Of a stretch of 64,000 bases of DNA, positions 17,635 through 26,158 are shown in pieces; position 1 is the first letter of the stretch; every line of letters begins with the position of its first letter. The notes under the pieces were generated by a model that was given only the letters and a program-made list of their open reading frames with translations, did no database searches and was not told where the DNA came from. A program made the position numbers and the translations under genes. This stretch comes from MGIIa-L3 sp11892u (GTDB taxonomy: Archaea; Thermoplasmatota; Poseidoniia; Poseidoniales; Poseidoniaceae): contig CBFHXB010000002.1 of assembly GCA_965659685.1 (NCBI GenBank), forward strand, positions 1-64,000, written 5' to 3'.

Positions 17635-18330
17635 ATGGGGCGGGGATGGATCTTCGCCCTGACCATTGCGGTTGGCTTGCCGGTGGCGGCGACCGACATG
17701 GGGGGATGGTTGGACCGCTGGGTGGCGGAAGCCTTGGTGGTGCTCTGGTGTTGGGCGCTTTTTCTTCATGACCATGTGACGTCGGACCGCCGTCGCCGCA
17801 TCGAAATGTGGACGGTGCTCGCCTTTGCGACGCCGCTGGAGTTGTTTTTCTCCGAAGTCTGGTTGATCTACGAATATCAGCACGATTTCATGCCCTTGTT
17901 CGTCCCTGTCGGGCATTGGTTCCTCTTCGATCTCGGTCGTCGTGTGGCCCATGGGTTGGCCGACCGACCGGTCAAATGGAGCCCGCTTCTTCTGTCCCCC
18001 TTGGTGGTTTACGGGGCCGTCACCGGCACCGGGACGGTCGAGGTCCTCCTGTTCATCGGGATGGTGCTCTTCATTCGCTACGGCACCGATCCAGCGTTGT
18101 ACGCGGTGATGACGTGGCTTGCCCTTGCCATGGAACTCTGGGGCACTTGGCTGGGGAATTGGACCTGGGCCAACGACGTGCGCTGGCTTGGCCTGACCTC
18201 GTGGAATCCACCCCTTCTCGTTGGCTCCTTCTATGCCCTTGGTGACCTCTTGGTTGGCCTCACGGTGAGGTGGCGGCTCGGCCAAGGTTCAAGCGAAGCC
18301 GGCCTCACCACGTCCCATGACGGGCCTTGA
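17635..18330 (+). CDS. Polytopic membrane protein of unknown function
   Basis: A 231-residue protein with about seven predicted helices and a short hydrophilic C-terminal tail. The conserved-looking centre is LELFFSEVWLIYEYQ followed by VPVGHWFLFDLGRR, a loop with charged and His residues inside the membrane region. Similar 'VPxGH' loops occur in uncharacterised bacterial membrane proteins, but I cannot name a function. Its last 14 nt overlap the ferredoxin gene, suggesting co-transcription. Confidence 0.7.
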   Translation: MGRGWIFALTIAVGLPVAATDMGGWLDRWVAEALVVLWCWALFLHDHVTSDRRRRIEMWTVLAFATPLELFFSEVWLIYEYQHDFMPLFVPVGHWFLFDLGRRVAHGLADRPVKWSPLLLSPLVVYGAVTGTGTVEVLLFIGMVLFIRYGTDPALYAVMTWLALAMELWGTWLGNWTWANDVRWLGLTSWNPPLLVGSFYALGDLLVGLTVRWRLGQGSSEAGLTTSHDGP

Positions 18331-18649
18331 GGACTTGGCTCGGCGCCGCGAAGCGGAGGCCAAGCGCATCCGAGCGCTGCTCGACGGCGGCCACGATTCG
18401 CGCATGGCCGATCTCAAAGTCGGCGAAACCGCCGTCGCGTACGTGAAGGAAGAGTTGTGCATCGGTTGCGACCAATGCCCCTTGGTCTGCGACGACGACG
18501 CCATCGACATGGTTCAACGGGCCATGCGCAGTCCTTTGCTCGATTTGGAATCCAACCGGAAGGCGGTCATTCGGCGTGACGACTGCACCGGCTGCGGGTT
18601 GTGCGTGTTGGCGTGCCCCACCGACGCGATCCAAATGATCGACCGATGA
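18317..18649 (+). CDS. Ferredoxin-like protein with two 4Fe-4S motifs
   Basis: A 110-residue protein: a helical N-terminal stretch of about 45 residues rich in Arg/Glu/Ala, then two cluster motifs. The first reads CIGCDQCPLVC followed by DDDAIDM, so its last Cys is not followed by Pro. The second is CTGCGLCVLACPTDAI, a standard 4Fe-4S ferredoxin motif. Expected to be a cytoplasmic electron carrier or a subunit of a redox complex. It overlaps the upstream membrane-protein gene by 14 nt, and a two-helix membrane protein follows 13 nt later. Confidence 0.85.
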   Translation: MTGLEDLARRREAEAKRIRALLDGGHDSRMADLKVGETAVAYVKEELCIGCDQCPLVCDDDAIDMVQRAMRSPLLDLESNRKAVIRRDDCTGCGLCVLACPTDAIQMIDR

Positions 18650-18662
18650 AAGAGGCCTGACG

Positions 18663-19001
18663 ATGTCGAAGCAAGGCAAGGAACCCACCGCCCAGCGCTT
18701 TGGTGGAGAATTCGGACCCTACCGCAAGCCAGGGACGCAAGGTGTGTCCTTGTCCACCTTCAAGACGCTCGTCTGGACCAGCAACATCGGAGGCCTGGTC
18801 TTGCTGGTCATCTCCCTTGAGCTGCTCTTTGTGGCCCAGCAGTTCGGCTGGGGTCTGCTTCTGCTTGTTCTGGGTGTCGGTGTTGCCCTCTTCCCCTCGA
18901 ATTACGAAATCCGTGGGATGGAAGACAACGAAGGCGAGCCATCCCCGGGTGAAGAAACGCTATACGATGCCGCGAATGGCGGAGAAGATGAGCGAGCATG
19001 A
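18663..19001 (+). CDS. Small membrane protein with two helices
   Basis: A 112-residue protein with a polar N-terminus, two adjacent helices (IGGLVLLVISLELLFVAQ and GLLLLVLGVGVALF) and an acidic cytoplasmic or external tail. It ends in ATGA shared with the rhodanese lipoprotein gene, so translation is coupled. No family is recognised. Confidence 0.7.
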   Translation: MSKQGKEPTAQRFGGEFGPYRKPGTQGVSLSTFKTLVWTSNIGGLVLLVISLELLFVAQQFGWGLLLLVLGVGVALFPSNYEIRGMEDNEGEPSPGEETLYDAANGGEDERA

Positions 19002-19384
19002 GGTCTTTCCTTCCGCTTGTGGTGCTCCTTCTCCTGTCCGGATGCATCAGTTCCGAGACGTCCTGGGACCGCGTTGGAACCGATGCTTTCGAAGAGGCCA
19101 TCGCACGGGATGACGGTTTTTTGCTTGACGTAAGGACCCTCGCTGAATGGGAACAAGACGGTCATTTGGCCAACGCCACTCTGATTCCTCATACGGAGTT
19201 GGACACCAGGCAGGACGAATTGCCCACCGAGAAAGACGAGGCCATTCTGTTGTATTGTCGAAGCGGCAACCGCTCACAGGAAGCAGCACGGACGTTGCAA
19301 GATTTGGGCTTCACCAACATCATTGAACTCGAAACGGGCATCAACGGCTGGAAAGACGCCGGAAAGCCGGTCGTGTACGAGTGA
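18998..19384 (+). CDS. Rhodanese-domain lipoprotein
   Basis: A 128-residue protein with a lipoprotein signal peptide ending in the lipobox LLSGC, predicting lipid anchoring outside the cytoplasmic membrane. The rest is one rhodanese domain with LLDVRTLAEWEQDGHL and the active-site loop YCRSGNRS, whose Cys would carry persulfide sulfur. Start ATG 18998 overlaps the preceding stop. A second, cytoplasmic rhodanese follows 9 nt later. A role in extracytoplasmic sulfur transfer or thiol detoxification is likely; the substrate is unknown. Confidence 0.88.
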   Translation: MRSFLPLVVLLLLSGCISSETSWDRVGTDAFEEAIARDDGFLLDVRTLAEWEQDGHLANATLIPHTELDTRQDELPTEKDEAILLYCRSGNRSQEAARTLQDLGFTNIIELETGINGWKDAGKPVVYE

Positions 19385-19393
19385 GAGGATCCT

Positions 19394-19711
19394 ATGTTCA
19401 ATCGCCTTCGAGCCCTCTTCGGCACCTCACGACCTTCGTTGAGCGACCTTTTGCAGCAAGGCGCCATCGTGGTTGACGTTCGGACGCCACAGGAATACCG
19501 CACGGGTCACCCGAAGGGCTCGCGCAACATACCCCTTGCCTCACTTTCTGGTCAGCTTTCCAAGTTGAGAAAGAAGCAGGTGCCTGTCATCACATGCTGC
19601 GCCAGTGGGATGCGGTCAGGCAAAGCGGCGAAGGTGCTTCAGAAGGCAGGCATTGAGGCCCACAACGGTGGGTCTTGGCAGGCCGTGGAGCGAGCACGCA
19701 CCTCACCATGA
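19394..19711 (+). CDS. Cytoplasmic rhodanese-like sulfurtransferase
   Basis: A 105-residue single rhodanese domain: VVDVRTPQEYRTGHPKGSRN and the active loop CCASGMRSGKA with the catalytic Cys. There is no signal peptide or membrane helix, in contrast to the lipoprotein rhodanese just upstream. The pair may handle sulfane sulfur on opposite sides of the membrane, which is inference. It ends the cluster that starts near 17.6 kb. Confidence 0.88.
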   Translation: MFNRLRALFGTSRPSLSDLLQQGAIVVDVRTPQEYRTGHPKGSRNIPLASLSGQLSKLRKKQVPVITCCASGMRSGKAAKVLQKAGIEAHNGGSWQAVERARTSP

Positions 19712-19816
19712 TGCAACCGCGAACACGACGGGCAGCAAACGCATGCCATGGTCACAGGCGTCCTCCTGACGTAGAATCATAGGGTGCCGTTTTGACCTGC
19801 TCCACAAGGTGAATCC

Positions 19817-20281
19817 ATGATCACGACCGCGGACATCGAGCAAACTCAACAAGCATGGGGAGACGGCATCGTGGCCATCGCCACGGCCCACCGTGACGGA
19901 GGCGACTACGCTGAGCGCGCCCGCGTGCACGTGGAGACGCTCTACGCGTACGGCCTCAGCAAGGTGCTGTTCAAGCCGACGCTGGCTGCCCTGAAGCAGT
20001 TCCGGCCCACCTTCGAAGAGGCGTGGTCCTACTTCACTGCCTCAAACGGGGCCTGCCCCGAGGACAAGGGCTTCGCCATCAAGGGCTGGACCGCGGTTCG
20101 CTTTGAGAACGCGGGGATGCTCATCCACGGCAACACAGCCCAAGCCATGGGGAATTATTTCTTCACCGGCCCTGATGGACACGAGGTGAAGGTGGAATAC
20201 ACGTTTGGCTACATGCAGGACGAATCAGGAGCCCTTCGCATCAACCTGCATCACTCGTCCATGCCGGCCGAATCGAGCTGA
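19817..20281 (+). CDS. NTF2/SnoaL-like fold protein
   Basis: A 154-residue protein without signal or membrane segment. The pattern TLYAYGLSKVLFKPT, then GFAIKGWTAVRFENA, then LRINLHHSSMP resembles SnoaL-like/NTF2 cone-fold proteins, which often end in an 'ItlHHSS.P' strand. Such proteins bind small molecules or act as isomerases, dehydratases or association domains; the ligand cannot be predicted. A TATA-like GAATCATAG lies about 37 nt upstream, and AAGGTGA just before ATG 19817 serves as Shine-Dalgarno. Confidence 0.55.
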   Translation: MITTADIEQTQQAWGDGIVAIATAHRDGGDYAERARVHVETLYAYGLSKVLFKPTLAALKQFRPTFEEAWSYFTASNGACPEDKGFAIKGWTAVRFENAGMLIHGNTAQAMGNYFFTGPDGHEVKVEYTFGYMQDESGALRINLHHSSMPAESS

Positions 20282-20292
20282 TCTTTCCTTGC

Positions 20293-20619
20293 TCAGCGCA
20301 TGACGACCATGCCGCCGCGTACCTTCGAGCAGGAACTTGGAATCAGGAAGAGGTCGATCAGCCACCACAGGCCGAGCCCTTGGAAGGTGATGAGCGAGAG
20401 CAGCCAAACCCCAACGCCTCGGCCCATGTAGAGGTGGTGGATGCCGAAGAGGCCGAGAAAGAACCAGAGGACATACGCCAAGATGGCGCTGGGTGGATGC
20501 CGAACAGGTGCCATCATGGCCGGTTGGGCCACGACCACCGGTTGGTGCACGGCTTGGACGTATTGCGGCTGCTGCTGAGGCTGCATGGTCAACGTGTTCT
20601 GCTTCGCACGCGCGGGCAT
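20293..20619 (-). CDS. TM2-domain membrane protein
   Basis: A 108-residue protein. After a Gln/Pro/Val-rich N-terminal region (about 45 residues) comes a TM2 domain: two helices (ILAYVLWFFLGLFGIHHLY and GVWLLSLITFQGLGLWWLIDLFLI) joined by a short MGRG turn. The order 'LWFFLG.FGIHhlYmGR...GLWWLIDLFLIP' is characteristic. TM2 proteins are widespread small membrane proteins, usually of unknown function. ATG 20619 has a TATA-like CTGATACC about 24 nt upstream; ATG 20586 is an alternative start. Confidence 0.8.
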   Translation of the reverse strand: MPARAKQNTLTMQPQQQPQYVQAVHQPVVVAQPAMMAPVRHPPSAILAYVLWFFLGLFGIHHLYMGRGVGVWLLSLITFQGLGLWWLIDLFLIPSSCSKVRGGMVVMR

Positions 20620-20654
20620 AACGGTGTCGGAAGCCAGGTATCAGGGCAAACGCC

Positions 20655-21545
20655 CTACTCTGCTTCGACCACGTTCAGGCCGTGGTTGAAGGTGGTGTTC
20701 AGCCAGAGCACGCCCACGGCGAGCACGGAAGCGAGAATGAACAGGGCAGCGCCCGCATATCCAGGTGTGCCGATGCCCACACGAATCACCACGGTGGACA
20801 GCACGAAACCCGTGTTGCGGGCGAGGTGATTGAAATCCGTGGTGTGCTTGTACGAGATGAGCAAAATCAGGATGTCCGACATCACCAGCCAGGTGAAGAA
20901 GTCGGAGAAAAACACCGTTCGGCTGAGGGTCCCCTCGCCGCCGATGACGCCGTTGGTCCAGGTGGTGAAGGACCACAGGGCCACGAGGACATACACCACG
21001 AACAGAGCGGTGGCGAGGACCTTCTTTTGCCGCACAAAGGCAGAAAGCGCATGATCGGCATGCATCTTGGGCGTGGCGTTGGACGTTGTTTTGCGGAAAT
21101 AGAGGGCGGTGGCGAAGAGGACGATGAAGGCAAATACCTCAACGGCGATGAAGGTCACAGGACCGTAGAGGGCTGTGGATTCCGTTTCGTTGAGGTCCGC
21201 GAGGTTCTTGAAAATGTCACGAACAACAAGCAGGGTGACGACTTCGAACTGCTTCCCGATGGCGTTCGAGAAGGATTCGGGAATGGCCCGAATAAGTTCG
21301 TAGACTTCATACGCCAAGATGATGGAAAATGGTGTGTAAAGGGCGTCAAGGTAGGAATCGATCAGCGGTTCCATGCCTGGAAGATCGATGCGTCCCATCC
21401 CATGCAGGGTGCACAACACAAGGTGAACGAGGAAGCCAACCACGGCGGCATTGATCGACTGCTGACGAAGGAATTCGTCGGTTCTCTCACCGAGCACCAA
21501 GCGATACAGCCTCGGCTCGTCCATGCCCCGCAGAACGTCCTGCAT
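20655..21545 (-). CDS. Polytopic membrane protein of unknown function
   Basis: A 296-residue protein with about six or seven helices: one near residues 35-50, others near 70-85, 125-150, 170-195, 215-230 and 245-280. Loops are acidic or Lys/Arg rich. It follows the cytochrome b/HdrD-like fusion on the same strand after a 54-nt gap, so it may be the last gene of the respiratory operon or a separate unit. No heme or Fe-S motif is visible and no family is recognised. Confidence 0.7.
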   Translation of the reverse strand: MQDVLRGMDEPRLYRLVLGERTDEFLRQQSINAAVVGFLVHLVLCTLHGMGRIDLPGMEPLIDSYLDALYTPFSIILAYEVYELIRAIPESFSNAIGKQFEVVTLLVVRDIFKNLADLNETESTALYGPVTFIAVEVFAFIVLFATALYFRKTTSNATPKMHADHALSAFVRQKKVLATALFVVYVLVALWSFTTWTNGVIGGEGTLSRTVFFSDFFTWLVMSDILILLISYKHTTDFNHLARNTGFVLSTVVIRVGIGTPGYAGAALFILASVLAVGVLWLNTTFNHGLNVVEAE

Positions 21546-21599
21546 GCCAAATAGGCCTGTTCAGGTCCATGACCTGCTTCAAGAAGCAAGGCACTGATT

Positions 21600-24413
21600 T
21601 CAGGCTTCGACGCCAACGCGTGCTTCTGCGTCGACCTTGGCCTTCTTTGCCTCGACCTGCTGAGCGAGGAAGGTCACGACATCGAGGATCTCAATGCCCT
21701 CGTAGCGCTCGTCACCTTCGAACTTCAGGCACTCCAGGTGCGTCACACACTTCGGGCAGGAGGTGAGCATCGTGTCCGCACCGGTCGCGCGGACTTCTTC
21801 CATGCGGCTGACGCGGAGGGCGCGCGCGTTCTCGTTGCACGACATCATGCTGGAGACGCCACAGCACATGGCGTCCTCGCCATGGTGCTCCATCTCCACA
21901 AGTTCGACGTTTTCCACCTGACCAAGGAGTTCACGTGGCTCCTCGGTGATGCCCATTTGGCGTCCGAGGCGGCACGGGTCGTGGTAGGTCACGGTCGTGG
22001 ATTCCTCGGCCTTGAGTTCCATGTCGAAGCCCTGCTCAAGCAGGTACTCCGTCGTGTGCATGACCTTCACGCCATCGAGTTCGTAGTCCCGTGCGAAGGT
22101 GCGGAAGCACTCGGCGCAGGAAGACACGAGGGTGTCGATGCCGGACTCTTCGATTTTCTTCTGGTTGTAGGCCTTGAGTTTCTCAAAGACCTCGGTCATG
22201 CCCTGCCACTTCTGGTCGTGGCCACAGCACTTCAGGAAGTCGCGGCCAAGGTAGGTCACGTCCTCGCCCATCTCCTCGAAGAGGGTGAAGGCCGCGGTGG
22301 TGCTGGCGCCAAGGTCCATGGTGCCCTCGTTGAGGTGGCTGAAGACCATTTCTTGGTCGAGGTAGTCCACGCATCCGGGGTAGTAGCCCACGTTGCTGGT
22401 GATGGGGTAGTCCTCGGTGGCGATGAAGTCCGCGTCAGCGCTTTCCTCGGCCTCGGCGTTGAGGACCGCTTGGAGCACGGTGTGGGGGATCTCGGCTTGA
22501 GGTCCACCGACGATGAGGCTACGGCGGATGTCCACGTAGGAGTCGTAGTCGACGAGTTGCGGGCAGGCGTTGGTGCACGCCGAGCACGTCAGGCAGGAGT
22601 ACAACGGCACGCCATCGTCCTCGTTGTTCCACGTGTTGTAGATGATGTTCAGCTTGTCACCCCCGTTGAACAAACGGACGGGGCAGGCGTCGTCGCACAG
22701 ATCGCAGCCGTAGCACTTGTTCATCTCGAACTCATATCCGGTCGCCATGGAGCGCAACAGCACGAAGACCAGTGCGCCAAGGGTCAGGCAGGGAATGAAC
22801 ATCGCATAGGTGAGCTTCGCGTCAAGGGCCTTGGGATTGGCGTGGAAGGAGGGGTTCACCACCTGAGCATAGTCGTCAGCCATGGTCACGTGGTCCGCGT
22901 TGCTGAGGTCCACGGCGTGTCCGGCGAGGTGAGCGTCGTCAAGGTCCGCATCGAAGAGCAGGAGCGGCTGGAAGGCCGCGACGTCCATCGTGACTTCGGT
23001 GATCAAATCGCTGGCGGCCAGGGCGCCAGTGGCGGTGACCTCGAAGGTGTAGGTGTAGGTGCCGACCGGCAATTCAACCATGGCAGCCCCGGCACAGTCG
23101 TCGAAGCTCGCGGCACGAACCGTTGCGCCGTCAGCGTCCTTGATGACCAGCGAGGAGGTGAGCATGTCTGCGGTCTTTTCCTCACCGATCTTGCGCTCTT
23201 CCGCACGGTAGGAGCAGGCAGCGTCGAGGGGAATCGTTTCCACGCTGACGTGGTGACCGTCGGGGAAGGCCGTGCTGTCTTCTGTGATGGTGAAGGTGCC
23301 TTCCGCGAGGAAGCCTTCGCCGCCAGAGAAATTCCCGGCAACGGCGGCGGCGTTGATGCCCTGATCGGGCTGTTGATGGTTGTTGACGTCTGTGAAGTCG
23401 TAAATCACTTCACGTGAAGGTTGGAAAATCTGCCAATCCAACCATGCCACGGCAGGGACGGTCATGGTGTCGGAGTACCCGAGACGATCGGTGAACTCGT
23501 TCGCTTCATGGACGTGAACGTCTGTGGGCTGGGAGCGCATCGCTTCCAATTCCTCGTAGGATTCGATGGTCAGGAGACCCCTTGCGTCCCAGAAGCCCTT
23601 GTCGTAGGTGTCCCACGTGGCGACCGTGGCCGCGGTGGAGAGCACCAACGCACCCATGAGGATGCGCTTGGCGTTGGCTTGGGTCAAACGTGCTCCGATG
23701 GCCTTGACGAGGAACATTCGTGCACCGAAGTGCAAGATGATCCACAACAACACCCCTGTCATCAACCATGGAATGGCGTTGAACACTTCTGCCAACCAAG
23801 CGGGCCTTGTTCCACACAACAGATCGCCATGGCTGTCCAATTTACAGAAATCCGTCCGGTTTTTGCCGTACAGTTCGAGGAAGATGTTGATCGAGAAGAC
23901 CGAGATGAACCAGATGTGGGCCAGATACACGGCACCGGCGCTGGCGTACCACGGGTCTTCCACAGGTCGCTTCTCACGACCGCCAAGGAACGGTGGGAGG
24001 GCGAGGATGCCGACGGGGATGCCGGTGAGGGCAGCGCCCCACCATGCGGCGTTCCAGGCGAACACGGGTTGGTCCACGATGGCACCGATCGGGCCGGTGG
24101 GCACTGTGAACTGAGGCAGGTATTCGCCCCAACGGAGGTAGCCGTAGGAGAACAGCACGTACCAGTCGGGGAACACGAAGCCCGCCTGTGCATAGGGGTC
24201 CGCTGCGCCGTGGAGAGGCGGTGGGATGAGCCAGGCGTAGAACAGCAACACGGCCATCATCGACGAGAAGATGATCGCGTCACGGAGGACTTCGTGAGGC
24301 CAAAACCCGTGGCCCATTCGGGTACGCTTTCGCTTGTCGCCGACGGTTTGGAGCTTTTCCTTTTCGTCCATGTAGACGCTTGCAACGCGTCCCAGATTTT
24401 CGATGAGTCCCAT
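21600..24413 (-). CDS. Fusion: cytochrome b C-terminal-type membrane domain + extracytoplasmic domain + HdrD-like Fe-S/CCG module
   Basis: A 937-residue protein. Residues about 45-280 hold five helices; the segment PDWYVLFSYGYLRWGEYLP matches the 'PDWY' region of cytochrome b subunit IV-type domains. Residues about 285-530 form a polar, probably extracytoplasmic beta domain, and a sixth helix lies near 537-560. A cytoplasmic module follows: two 4Fe-4S motifs (CYGCDLCDDACP, CLTCSACTNACP) near 567-625, then two cysteine-rich CCG domains (PGC...KCCGHD...SSCAEC; DPCRLG...MCCGVS...TSCPKC) as in HdrD, GlpC or LutA-type proteins. Six helices put the Fe-S part on the cytoplasmic side. AGGAGG precedes ATG 24413. 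It pairs with the upstream cytochrome b N-terminal gene and the Rieske protein. Electron acceptor or donor unknown. Confidence 0.85.
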   Translation of the reverse strand: MGLIENLGRVASVYMDEKEKLQTVGDKRKRTRMGHGFWPHEVLRDAIIFSSMMAVLLFYAWLIPPPLHGAADPYAQAGFVFPDWYVLFSYGYLRWGEYLPQFTVPTGPIGAIVDQPVFAWNAAWWGAALTGIPVGILALPPFLGGREKRPVEDPWYASAGAVYLAHIWFISVFSINIFLELYGKNRTDFCKLDSHGDLLCGTRPAWLAEVFNAIPWLMTGVLLWIILHFGARMFLVKAIGARLTQANAKRILMGALVLSTAATVATWDTYDKGFWDARGLLTIESYEELEAMRSQPTDVHVHEANEFTDRLGYSDTMTVPAVAWLDWQIFQPSREVIYDFTDVNNHQQPDQGINAAAVAGNFSGGEGFLAEGTFTITEDSTAFPDGHHVSVETIPLDAACSYRAEERKIGEEKTADMLTSSLVIKDADGATVRAASFDDCAGAAMVELPVGTYTYTFEVTATGALAASDLITEVTMDVAAFQPLLLFDADLDDAHLAGHAVDLSNADHVTMADDYAQVVNPSFHANPKALDAKLTYAMFIPCLTLGALVFVLLRSMATGYEFEMNKCYGCDLCDDACPVRLFNGGDKLNIIYNTWNNEDDGVPLYSCLTCSACTNACPQLVDYDSYVDIRRSLIVGGPQAEIPHTVLQAVLNAEAEESADADFIATEDYPITSNVGYYPGCVDYLDQEMVFSHLNEGTMDLGASTTAAFTLFEEMGEDVTYLGRDFLKCCGHDQKWQGMTEVFEKLKAYNQKKIEESGIDTLVSSCAECFRTFARDYELDGVKVMHTTEYLLEQGFDMELKAEESTTVTYHDPCRLGRQMGITEEPRELLGQVENVELVEMEHHGEDAMCCGVSSMMSCNENARALRVSRMEEVRATGADTMLTSCPKCVTHLECLKFEGDERYEGIEILDVVTFLAQQVEAKKAKVDAEARVGVEA

Positions 24414-24428
24414 GTCATGTCCTCCTGA

Positions 24429-25295
24429 TCAATGTGGCTCCGCGATGCCTTGCACCCAGACAATGAAGAGATGGATGATGATCAACGTCGTGACGATCAC
24501 GGGCAGGATGAACACGTGGATGAAGTACATCCTCGTGACCGTCCGGTCGGTTAAACTGCTTCCACCAAAGAGCAGGGTTGCGATGTATTTCCCGATGAGC
24601 GGGGATGCGTTGCTCAGGTTGATGCCGATGACGGCCGCACCGTAAGCCAGGCTGTCCCATGGGAGGAGGTAGCCGGAGTAGCCGAAGAGGATGGTCAGGG
24701 CCATCAGCGCAACACCGATGAGCCAGTTCAGTTCGCGGGGATTGCGGTACGCACCGGTGAAGTACACACGGCACATGTGGAGGAAGACGCTGGCCACCAT
24801 GAAGTGGGTCGTCCAGTGGTGGACGGCGCGGATGATGTAGCCGAAGGGCAATTCGGTCATGATGAACTGCATGCTCTTGTAGGCGGGTGAAGGGTCACCT
24901 TCGCCACCTGGCACGTAGTAGATGCCAAGCACGGTTCCCGTGATCACGAGGATGATGAACGAAAGGAAGGAAATGCCACCAAGGCAGTAGAGCGGGTACC
25001 AGTACCAGATGATGCGAAGCTTGTACTTCTCCGCGTGGGTCAGGGGCATTTGGCGGTGCATGTTGTAGTACGCAGACTTCGACATGTTCCAGTAGTCCTG
25101 AACGCGGAAGCGCGTGTCAAGCCAACTGAACACCCAGAGGAAGGAGCGTTCTGCGAGGCCCATCGAACCGGTGGATTCGACGGCGCGAAGGATTTCGCGG
25201 CGAGGCATTTCTTCGTCCTCCTTGCGGAGTGTGAAGGCGACGAGCACCGCCACGAAGGCGATGAAGAACCAAAGGACGATGGAAATCGTGTTCAT
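24429..25295 (-). CDS. Cytochrome b (b6-type N-terminal half)
   Basis: A 288-residue protein. After a cytoplasmic N-terminus come four helices with the heme-ligand pattern of cytochrome b6: IIRAVHHWTTHFMVASVFLH, then ELNWLIGVALMALT, GYSGYLLPWD and MYFIHVFILPVIVTTLIIIH. Two His pairs should bind low- and high-potential hemes b. The subunit IV-like half is in the next gene, so cytochrome b is split as in b6f-type complexes. The gene has an early extra helix (residues 1-25) and a GAGGTGATT Shine-Dalgarno. It is part of the quinol-oxidising core with the Rieske protein. Confidence 0.92.
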   Translation of the reverse strand: MNTISIVLWFFIAFVAVLVAFTLRKEDEEMPRREILRAVESTGSMGLAERSFLWVFSWLDTRFRVQDYWNMSKSAYYNMHRQMPLTHAEKYKLRIIWYWYPLYCLGGISFLSFIILVITGTVLGIYYVPGGEGDPSPAYKSMQFIMTELPFGYIIRAVHHWTTHFMVASVFLHMCRVYFTGAYRNPRELNWLIGVALMALTILFGYSGYLLPWDSLAYGAAVIGINLSNASPLIGKYIATLLFGGSSLTDRTVTRMYFIHVFILPVIVTTLIIIHLFIVWVQGIAEPH

Positions 25296-25304
25296 CGAAT
25301 CACC

Positions 25305-26153
25305 TCAATCGCAGTAGGTCAACCAGTCGGTGTAGTCGGTGATGCCTTCGATGGTGTCACCGTTGAGTTGGATGGGAATGAGCGGAAGGCCCACGGGTGC
25401 TGGTCCGCCTGAGCGGCGGATGCCGGCGTAGGTGAAGGTGGACCCGTTGGCGCGGTTGCGGTTGGTGTTCAGCTCAAGCGCGGTGGGATCGAAGCGGGAG
25501 GAGTGGCAAATGCAGAACAGCTTCGTGCCACCGTCGTCGCCACCGCCGGGCGTCCAGGAGTCTTCCGTGAAGGTGTTGCTGACGAGTTGCCAGCCGGGGA
25601 TGCAGCAGAGGTGGGTGCAGCGACCGAAAATCATCACCAAGCCACCCGTCGGGAAGATGCGTGGGTCCACGTCGACCATGTCGTCGAAATGCCCGACGTA
25701 CTTTCCGGTCTCGTCGTAGCCTTCCATGGATTGGTAGCGGGCCTTGCCGCTGGAGGCGGGCGTGCTTTTGTTGGCGTCGTGGTCCACGTAGTTCACGACC
25801 ACAGGGACGCCGTTCCAGACGCCTGCGGCGCCGGACGTACCGGTGTTGGACTTGGCGGCCTCGTCAACGAAGTCTTGGCGTGTCATGGGCTGCAGGTGCT
25901 TGGCCCCGTACCAGGCTTCGTCTTCGCGTCCCTTGGCCCAATACTTCACGGCCAGGTCACCGCCACTGCCCGCTCCGGGCGGAAGCAGGATGGAGGCAAA
26001 GCCGAGGACGCCGACGGAGGCGGCGAGCACACCGGTGGTGGCATTGAAGCCGTACCGGAGGAACTGGCGGCGGTTGACGATGGACGCGCCGCTTCCAGCG
26101 TACGCCTTTTCGTCGTTGAGCGGGGCTGGCTTGAGATCGTAGGTCTTCGCCAT
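25305..26153 (-). CDS. Rieske 2Fe-2S protein with Tat-type anchor
   Basis: A 282-residue protein. A twin-arginine-like signal (NRRQFLRYGFN) precedes a single helix (VLAASVGVLGFASILLPPG), so the folded domain should be exported by Tat and stay anchored. The Rieske ligands are in CTHLCC and CICHSSRF (two Cys, two His, with extra disulfide-type Cys), separated by an insertion of about 35 residues containing Gly/Asp-rich sequence. Start ATG 26153 follows a GGTGATC Shine-Dalgarno and avoids overlap with the upstream gene. It should pass electrons from quinol to an external acceptor. Confidence 0.92.
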   Translation of the reverse strand: MAKTYDLKPAPLNDEKAYAGSGASIVNRRQFLRYGFNATTGVLAASVGVLGFASILLPPGAGSGGDLAVKYWAKGREDEAWYGAKHLQPMTRQDFVDEAAKSNTGTSGAAGVWNGVPVVVNYVDHDANKSTPASSGKARYQSMEGYDETGKYVGHFDDMVDVDPRIFPTGGLVMIFGRCTHLCCIPGWQLVSNTFTEDSWTPGGGDDGGTKLFCICHSSRFDPTALELNTNRNRANGSTFTYAGIRRSGGPAPVGLPLIPIQLNGDTIEGITDYTDWLTYCD

Positions 26154-26158
26154 GGTGA

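Noticed and set aside
21738..23417. Open frame of 559 codons antisense to the cytochrome b/HdrD-like fusion
   Set aside because: The sense strand carries clear cysteine motifs and a Shine-Dalgarno; the antisense product is Val/Gly/His-rich with no motif.
21600..24413. Annotating the fusion simply as methanogen heterodisulfide reductase HdrD
   Set aside because: CCG and 4Fe-4S motifs are shared, but no methanogenesis gene is present and the cytochrome b part and operon point to respiration; substrate left open.
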